Shown here piece by piece: positions 6,281 through 10,120 of a stretch of 10,120 bases of DNA. Source of the stretch: an uncultured Bacteroidales bacterium. Its GTDB lineage: Bacteria > Bacteroidota > Bacteroidia > Bacteroidales > UBA932. Both the position numbers and the translations under genes were made by a program. Where the stretch lies: NCBI GenBank assembly GCA_946545765.1, contig CAMNNS010000048.1, positions 1-10,120 of the forward strand. Direction: 5' to 3'. A model generated the notes under the pieces. That model was not told the origin of the DNA. It did not search any database and saw only the letters and a list, made by a program, of their open reading frames with translations. The stretch's first letter is position 1. Every line of letters starts with the position of its first letter.

Positions 6281-7051
6281 TTATTTATCTATTACTATTC
6301 TGTCGTCGATAGATTTCTCTATAGCCTTATTATTAGAGGTTAAATCTATTATGTGGGATATTATTATATCCATCATCTTAATTTTTGTCTCTATAACCCC
6401 AGTGTTGTATTTTAGAGCGTAAAGCCCATCGCCACCATAAAGGAGAAAATCTATCGTAGCAACATTGTATGTCTTATTCTCATCAATAGGTTTTCCATTT
6501 ATTAAACACTTTTTAACCTCTTTATTCTTTATCTCTAACTTTACTTGTTTACTCATAATCTGAGGTCTTGTTTTGGCAAAGTGCTTCATAAGCGTTTTTA
6601 TTGTTTTTCCTGACATAGAGACAATTACAAGATGGTTATCAAAAGGGAAGATAGAAAGAACATCTAATTTAGAGACATTTCCTTTTGGCATTTCTGTCCT
6701 AATTCCGCCAAAATTCAATATCGCAAAATCTAATTTCATATTTTTTCTACCTGTAGTATCCAAATAGTTTCTCCCATAACTAAATAGTGCATCAACAGCC
6801 CAACTCGATAATGGGGCAACAGGAAAACCTCTATTCAATCCATTAGGGGAAAAACCTATCGGTGAGGATAATTTATCAACCTCTGGTTTATATTTAGCAA
6901 TAATGGCACTACTTTTTAAATTGCTACAACATGTTGGGTTGTATGTAGAGTCTATTATTATTTTGCTCCATTTGACTCTTTTGTTTTGCCCTATAGCATT
7001 TATAGAGAATAGAGTTAAGAGCAATGTAAATAGTATGATTACTCTTTTCAT
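6281..7051 (-). CDS. Secreted 5'-nucleotidase C-terminal domain protein
   Basis: A 256-residue protein with a signal peptide (about 1-22, MKRVIILFTLLLTLFSINAIGQ-like, cleavage near AIGQ), followed by a 5_nucleotid_C domain. Key parts are VAPLSSWAVDAL (about 78-89), the loop NFGGIRTEMPKG (113-124) with the substrate-contact arginine, SIFPFDNHLV (about 133-142), and LLYGGDGLYAL (203-213), where the aromatic and GGDG residues stack and bind the nucleoside. It lacks any metallophosphatase motif; that domain is in the next gene downstream. The two most likely assemble as a periplasmic or surface 5'-nucleotidase. The gene order (C-terminal domain first) is the reverse of the fused UshA protein. The start lies 8 bp after the ABC permease stop, so it belongs to the same transcription unit. 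Confidence 0.88.
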   Translation of the reverse strand: MKRVIILFTLLLTLFSINAIGQNKRVKWSKIIIDSTYNPTCCSNLKSSAIIAKYKPEVDKLSSPIGFSPNGLNRGFPVAPLSSWAVDALFSYGRNYLDTTGRKNMKLDFAILNFGGIRTEMPKGNVSKLDVLSIFPFDNHLVIVSMSGKTIKTLMKHFAKTRPQIMSKQVKLEIKNKEVKKCLINGKPIDENKTYNVATIDFLLYGGDGLYALKYNTGVIETKIKMMDIIISHIIDLTSNNKAIEKSIDDRIVIDK

Positions 7052-7059
7052 ATATGATT

Positions 7060-8448
7060 TTAATCTTTAAATTTTATCCATTTAATAATATCTTTCCAAT
7101 TAGCTTTCTTACCGTAAGATAAGATCCCTATTCTGTAGATTTTAGCACTAATCCATGCCATTAGGAAGAATGTTCCCAGTAGTAGTGCTATAGATAAAAT
7201 ATATTGCCAAGTAGGGACTCCGTAAGCAAATCTTGCAACCATAACCATTGGTGAGGTAAAAGGTATAATTGAACCCCAAATTGCTACAGTGCTATTAGGA
7301 TTTTGGAAGGCATTTAGCATAATAAACAATCCTATTATCAAAGGTAATGTTATAGGCAACATAAGTTGTTGGGTATCCGCCTCGTTATCAACACTTGCAC
7401 CTACCGCAGCAAACATACTTGAATAGAGCAAATATCCCAATATAAAATATATGATAAATGTAGAGATAATTCCAAAAATGTTCATACTCTTTATTGTGTT
7501 TAAAAGAGTATCTAAGAAATCGGAATCCTCCTCGCCATCTACTGTATTTTGAATATTAGTTATATCAAGAGTATTTGTGTTACCCTCAATTAAATCGACA
7601 TTCATAGAGTTTATGTTTGTCTGTACTGCAGATTGTGCAATCTCTACATTTGATTTTCCTGTAAAGCTACTAACCCCAAATACTATGAGCATAATCAAAC
7701 ATATCCAGATAAAGAATTGAGTTAATGCCACAAGTGCAACTCCAATAATTTTACCAATCATAAGCTCTAAAGGTTTTACAGATGAGACAATAACCTCAAT
7801 AATTCTATTGTTTTTCTCCTCTATAACCCCTCTCATAACCATACCGCCAAACATAAATATAAACATGTAAATTATAAAGCTACTTACATATCCTATTCCC
7901 ATATAAGCAACAACAGTTGTCTCTTTTTTCTCGTTGTTTTCATTATCTTCAGAGATCCTATATGTTTTTATAGAGACTTGTGATTGAATATTCTGCATTA
8001 TATTGTCTGGAATATTGTATTGCTCTAATTGATAGCCTTTTAAAACATTAGTAATGCTATTCTCTATATTCTCAATTTCTTGTAACTTAATTTGTTCTGT
8101 AGAATGGAGAGAAACATTATAAGGCTTATATAGAGTATCTAATTCAGAAATTTCTAATATAGCATAGTATTTAGAATCCTTTAAATCATTTTTTAGAGAA
8201 GCAATCTCGTTCTCAACAAATTCAAACTTTAAAGATTTACTATCTTCTAAATTCTCTTTAATTATTCCCGATTTGTCTAATACTGCCACAGTTTTAATAT
8301 CATTATCTGATGAATACGCTGTGATGAGAGCAGGCACTGTAATCATTGCAGCAAAAAGAATAGGGACAAGAATAGTGGTAAGGATAAAAGACTTTTTCCT
8401 TACCCTTGACATATATTCTCTTGATATTATAATTCCAATCTTACTCAT
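7060..8448 (-). CDS. ABC-2 type permease, NatB-like
   Basis: A 462-residue membrane subunit of an ABC-2 exporter. The N-terminus SREYMSRVRKKSFILTTILVP leads into TM1 (about 22-45). A soluble stretch of about 140 residues (46-180) follows, and then a cluster of membrane segments at about 185-207, 229-258, 330-355, 363-390 and 426-446. The conserved cytoplasmic motif RGVIEEKNNRIIEVIVSSVKP (206-226) is characteristic of NatB/ABC2_membrane_3 permeases. A 70-residue Asn/Asp-rich hydrophilic insert (about 261-328) separates two membrane segments. The ATG is two bases after the stop of the NatA-like ATPase gene, so the two form a transporter. NatAB of Bacillus exports Na+, but substrates vary across this family and the true cargo here is unknown. 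Confidence 0.88.
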   Translation of the reverse strand: MSKIGIIISREYMSRVRKKSFILTTILVPILFAAMITVPALITAYSSDNDIKTVAVLDKSGIIKENLEDSKSLKFEFVENEIASLKNDLKDSKYYAILEISELDTLYKPYNVSLHSTEQIKLQEIENIENSITNVLKGYQLEQYNIPDNIMQNIQSQVSIKTYRISEDNENNEKKETTVVAYMGIGYVSSFIIYMFIFMFGGMVMRGVIEEKNNRIIEVIVSSVKPLELMIGKIIGVALVALTQFFIWICLIMLIVFGVSSFTGKSNVEIAQSAVQTNINSMNVDLIEGNTNTLDITNIQNTVDGEEDSDFLDTLLNTIKSMNIFGIISTFIIYFILGYLLYSSMFAAVGASVDNEADTQQLMLPITLPLIIGLFIMLNAFQNPNSTVAIWGSIIPFTSPMVMVARFAYGVPTWQYILSIALLLGTFFLMAWISAKIYRIGILSYGKKANWKDIIKWIKFKD

Positions 8449-8450
8449 AA

Positions 8451-9404
8451 TTATTTTCCTCCATTATTATCGGTTGTAGAAGTTGCTCCATTATTCTGTT
8501 CCACTAAAGAGATAAAAATTTCTCTCATTTTTGGCATAAGTTTTTGGTATGAAAGGAGCTCATAATTGTTATTGATTAAGTTTATTATATCTCTGTTATT
8601 TGTACTCATTGAGGCTTCAAGTATAGCTATCTTTCCCCCTTTGTGATCTTCTTGTGAAATAACGCTAAACAGCCCCTCCTGATCTGCCAAAACAGAGCTA
8701 TCTGTAGATTTATAAACCACCTCTATCCTATTTTTGCCATGTTCTTCACGCATTTTATCAACATCTCCACAAGCAATAAGTTTAGATTTGTTTATTAAAG
8801 CAATTTGGTCGCACATCTCTTCTACACTCTCCATGTTGTGAGTAGAGAGGATAATTGTTGCACCTTCGTTTTTTAATCTTATAATCTCATTTCGTATAAG
8901 TTCTACATTTATAGGGTCAAATCCCGAGAAAGGTTCGTCTAAAATAAGAAGTTTTGGATTATGAAGAACAGTAATTATAAATTGAATTTTTTGAGCCATA
9001 CCTTTAGATAACTCATCAACTTTTTTATTCCACCATTCTTGAATGCCAAATTTTACGAACCATTTTTTTAACTCTTTAAGTGCTTGAGATTTGCTCATAC
9101 CTTTAAGTTGGGCAAGATAAAGAGATTGCTCTCCGACTTTCATTTTTTTGTACAACCCTCTCTCTTCAGGTAGATAGCCGATACTCTCAATATCTTTCAT
9201 AGTTAGCGATTTGCCATTAAATAATATTTGTCCCGATGTGGGCAGAGTGATTCTGTTTATAATCCTAATCAGAGTAGTTTTACCTGCTCCATTAGGTCCT
9301 AACATACCAAAAATTTTCCCCTCTGGAATCTCTAAGCTAACATCATTTAAGGCAGTGAAATCGCCAAACTTTTTATAGATGTTCTCGCAACGTATAATAC
9401 TCAT
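8451..9404 (-). CDS. NatA-like ABC transporter ATP-binding protein
   Basis: A 317-residue ATPase of the ABC-2/NatA/CcmA type. Walker A GPNGAGKTT is at 36-44, the Q-loop region GYLPEERGLY at about 76-85, the signature LSKGMAQK at 132-139 (the NatA form of LSGGQ), Walker B LLILDEPFSGFDP at about 152-164 and the H-loop STHN at 187-190. A C-terminal region of about 100 residues (YLS-like DUF4162 portion and QKLMPKMREIFISL) is usual in this subfamily. A short polar tail (NNGATSTTDNNGGK) ends the protein. It is the first gene of a four-gene unit with the permease and the two nucleotidase halves. A promoter-like element lies 33 bp upstream. Confidence 0.93.
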   Translation of the reverse strand: MSIIRCENIYKKFGDFTALNDVSLEIPEGKIFGMLGPNGAGKTTLIRIINRITLPTSGQILFNGKSLTMKDIESIGYLPEERGLYKKMKVGEQSLYLAQLKGMSKSQALKELKKWFVKFGIQEWWNKKVDELSKGMAQKIQFIITVLHNPKLLILDEPFSGFDPINVELIRNEIIRLKNEGATIILSTHNMESVEEMCDQIALINKSKLIACGDVDKMREEHGKNRIEVVYKSTDSSVLADQEGLFSVISQEDHKGGKIAILEASMSTNNRDIINLINNNYELLSYQKLMPKMREIFISLVEQNNGATSTTDNNGGK

Positions 9405-9436
9405 AGTCTATTTAATTATTGATTTTATATACCCAA

Positions 9437-9444
9437 CAAATTTA
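9437..9444 (-). promoter_or_regulatory. Candidate -7 element for the NatAB/nucleotidase operon
   Basis: The minus strand reads TAAATTTG here, an exact fit to TAnnTTTG, about 33 bp upstream of the ATPase ATG at 9404. No convincing -33 box is present at the usual spacing, and the surroundings are very AT-rich, so a chance match is possible. Confidence 0.35.
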
Positions 9445-9544
9445 AAAAAAATCTCTTTTTCTGCTTACCCTTGAATAAATAAAATATTGTAAGCCTCTCT
9501 TACCGGAAACCTCTCTTCCAATCCAATTTTAGTTTAATATCGGC

Positions 9545-10120
9545 TTATTCAAAATACCCCTTTAACTTATTAAAAGTCTCCTCTGTTATAACTTTGTTTT
9601 TTAGCAGGATATTCAAAAAATCTAAACTTTCAAAATAGGAATCATTCTCAAAACACTCCCTCATCTCTTTTTCTACATACTCTTGAATAAACAAGACAAT
9701 ACTATTATACACCTCTCTCCCGATGTATGGGTGGTTTATTAGAATTTTTTTATCATCTGTTTTAAAATTTATCTTTTTAATATCTTTTTTATCTACATAA
9801 ATTCCCCCCTCTAAAGGCTTAAATCTCTCTATTGTCATTTTGTTAATTTCTAATAGTTGCTCAATTTTATAAAAACTGCCAAGCCTCTCTCTATATCTAA
9901 TTATCTGTTTTGCGAAATAAGGTCCAATCCCTTTTACACTAATCAATCCCAAACTATCGGCGAGGTTGATATTTACTTTAATATTTTTTCCACCGCTTTT
10001 GCTATTATTACTACTGTTGATACTACTGTTTCTGCTATTGCTATTATTGCCATTGTTTTTGCTGCTACTGCTACTGCTATTACTGCTACTGCTATTACTG
10101 CTACTGCTATTACTGCTACT
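9545..10120 (-). CDS. ComEA-like helix-hairpin-helix protein, 5' end beyond the window
   Basis: The frame stays open from the stop at 9545-9547 to the window edge at 10120, giving at least 191 residues. A TTG at 9952 would cut into the first helix-hairpin-helix, so it is not the real start. From the edge: residues 1-41 are a Ser/Asn-rich low-complexity linker. A ComEA-type HhH follows (VNINLADSLGLISVKGIGP at about 49-67, then YFAKQIIRYRERLGSF), then a second motif ending in FKPLEGG (about 100-106). A further HhH (INFKTDDKKILINHPYIGREVYN, about 117-139) is followed by a helical tail ending NKLKGYFE. ComEA domains bind double-stranded DNA, and in competent bacteria they act in uptake at the cell surface. 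Bacteroidota encode related multi-HhH proteins of less clear function. Whether a signal peptide or membrane anchor precedes the linker cannot be seen. Confidence 0.82.
   Translation of the reverse strand, partial: SSSNSSSSNSSSSNSSSSSSKNNGNNSNSRNSSINSSNNSKSGGKNIKVNINLADSLGLISVKGIGPYFAKQIIRYRERLGSFYKIEQLLEINKMTIERFKPLEGGIYVDKKDIKKINFKTDDKKILINHPYIGREVYNSIVLFIQEYVEKEMRECFENDSYFESLDFLNILLKNKVITEETFNKLKGYFE
10061..10120 (-). repeat. 15-bp tandem repeat encoding an SSSNS linker
   Basis: On the minus strand the unit AGTAGCAGTAATAGC occurs three times exactly (10120-10106, 10105-10091, 10090-10076). A fourth copy (10075-10061) is altered to AGTAGCAGTAGCAGC. It runs off the window edge, so the copy number is unknown. 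The unit is five codons, so gain or loss keeps the reading frame and only changes linker length. Serine is written only with AGT and AGC, as expected from repeat expansion. Confidence 0.9.

Noticed and set aside
10061..10120. CRISPR array
   Set aside because: The 15-bp units are contiguous with no spacers and are in frame with the downstream HhH protein; it is a coding tandem repeat.

Overview
The window is visibly AT-rich and reads as chromosomal DNA of a Bacteroidota bacterium, most likely of the order Bacteroidales. The basis is protein character (a DUF2795 protein of the Bacteroidales type, a PhoR-like kinase and regulator pair, a 5'-nucleotidase split into two secreted proteins, a ComEA-like helix-hairpin-helix protein) and upstream elements that fit the Bacteroidetes promoter consensus TTTG / TAnnTTTG. 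All confident genes lie on the minus strand except folE.

Layout, left to right. Positions 1-140 hold what may be the last codons of a plus-strand gene (1-33), a strong hairpin (39-74) and a perfect 36-bp palindrome (107-142) that looks like a bidirectional terminator. A small acidic DUF2795 protein (141-362) follows with its own promoter-like element. Next is a run of minus-strand genes, transcribed from 4654 down to 474: response regulator, sensor kinase (14-bp overlap), futalosine hydrolase (menaquinone), a MacB/LolD-type ABC ATPase without a permease beside it, and a PduO-type corrinoid adenosyltransferase. Gaps are 4 to 33 bp, so they could be one operon. The regulator is divergent from folE (GTP cyclohydrolase I, 4816-5415). 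The 161-bp region between them carries promoter-like elements for both directions and a nine-codon upstream reading frame joined to the regulator start as TAATG.

folE converges, with only 5 bp between stop codons, on a second minus-strand operon (9404 down to 5421). This contains a NatA-type ABC ATPase, a NatB-like ABC-2 permease, a secreted 5'-nucleotidase C-terminal domain protein and a secreted metallophosphatase. The last two together match the two domains of UshA-type 5'-nucleotidases. At the right edge is a 5'-incomplete ComEA-like protein (9545-10120). Its reading frame continues to the window end through a Ser/Asn-rich linker encoded by a 15-bp tandem repeat.

Most of the window is ordinary core-genome content, and I see no phage, IS element, CRISPR array or defence locus. 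The points most worth a second look are the tandem-repeat linker, the coupled upstream reading frame with facing promoters at 4650-4780, the degenerate echo of the ComEA-like gene in its own 3' intergenic region, and the structured tail at 39-142.
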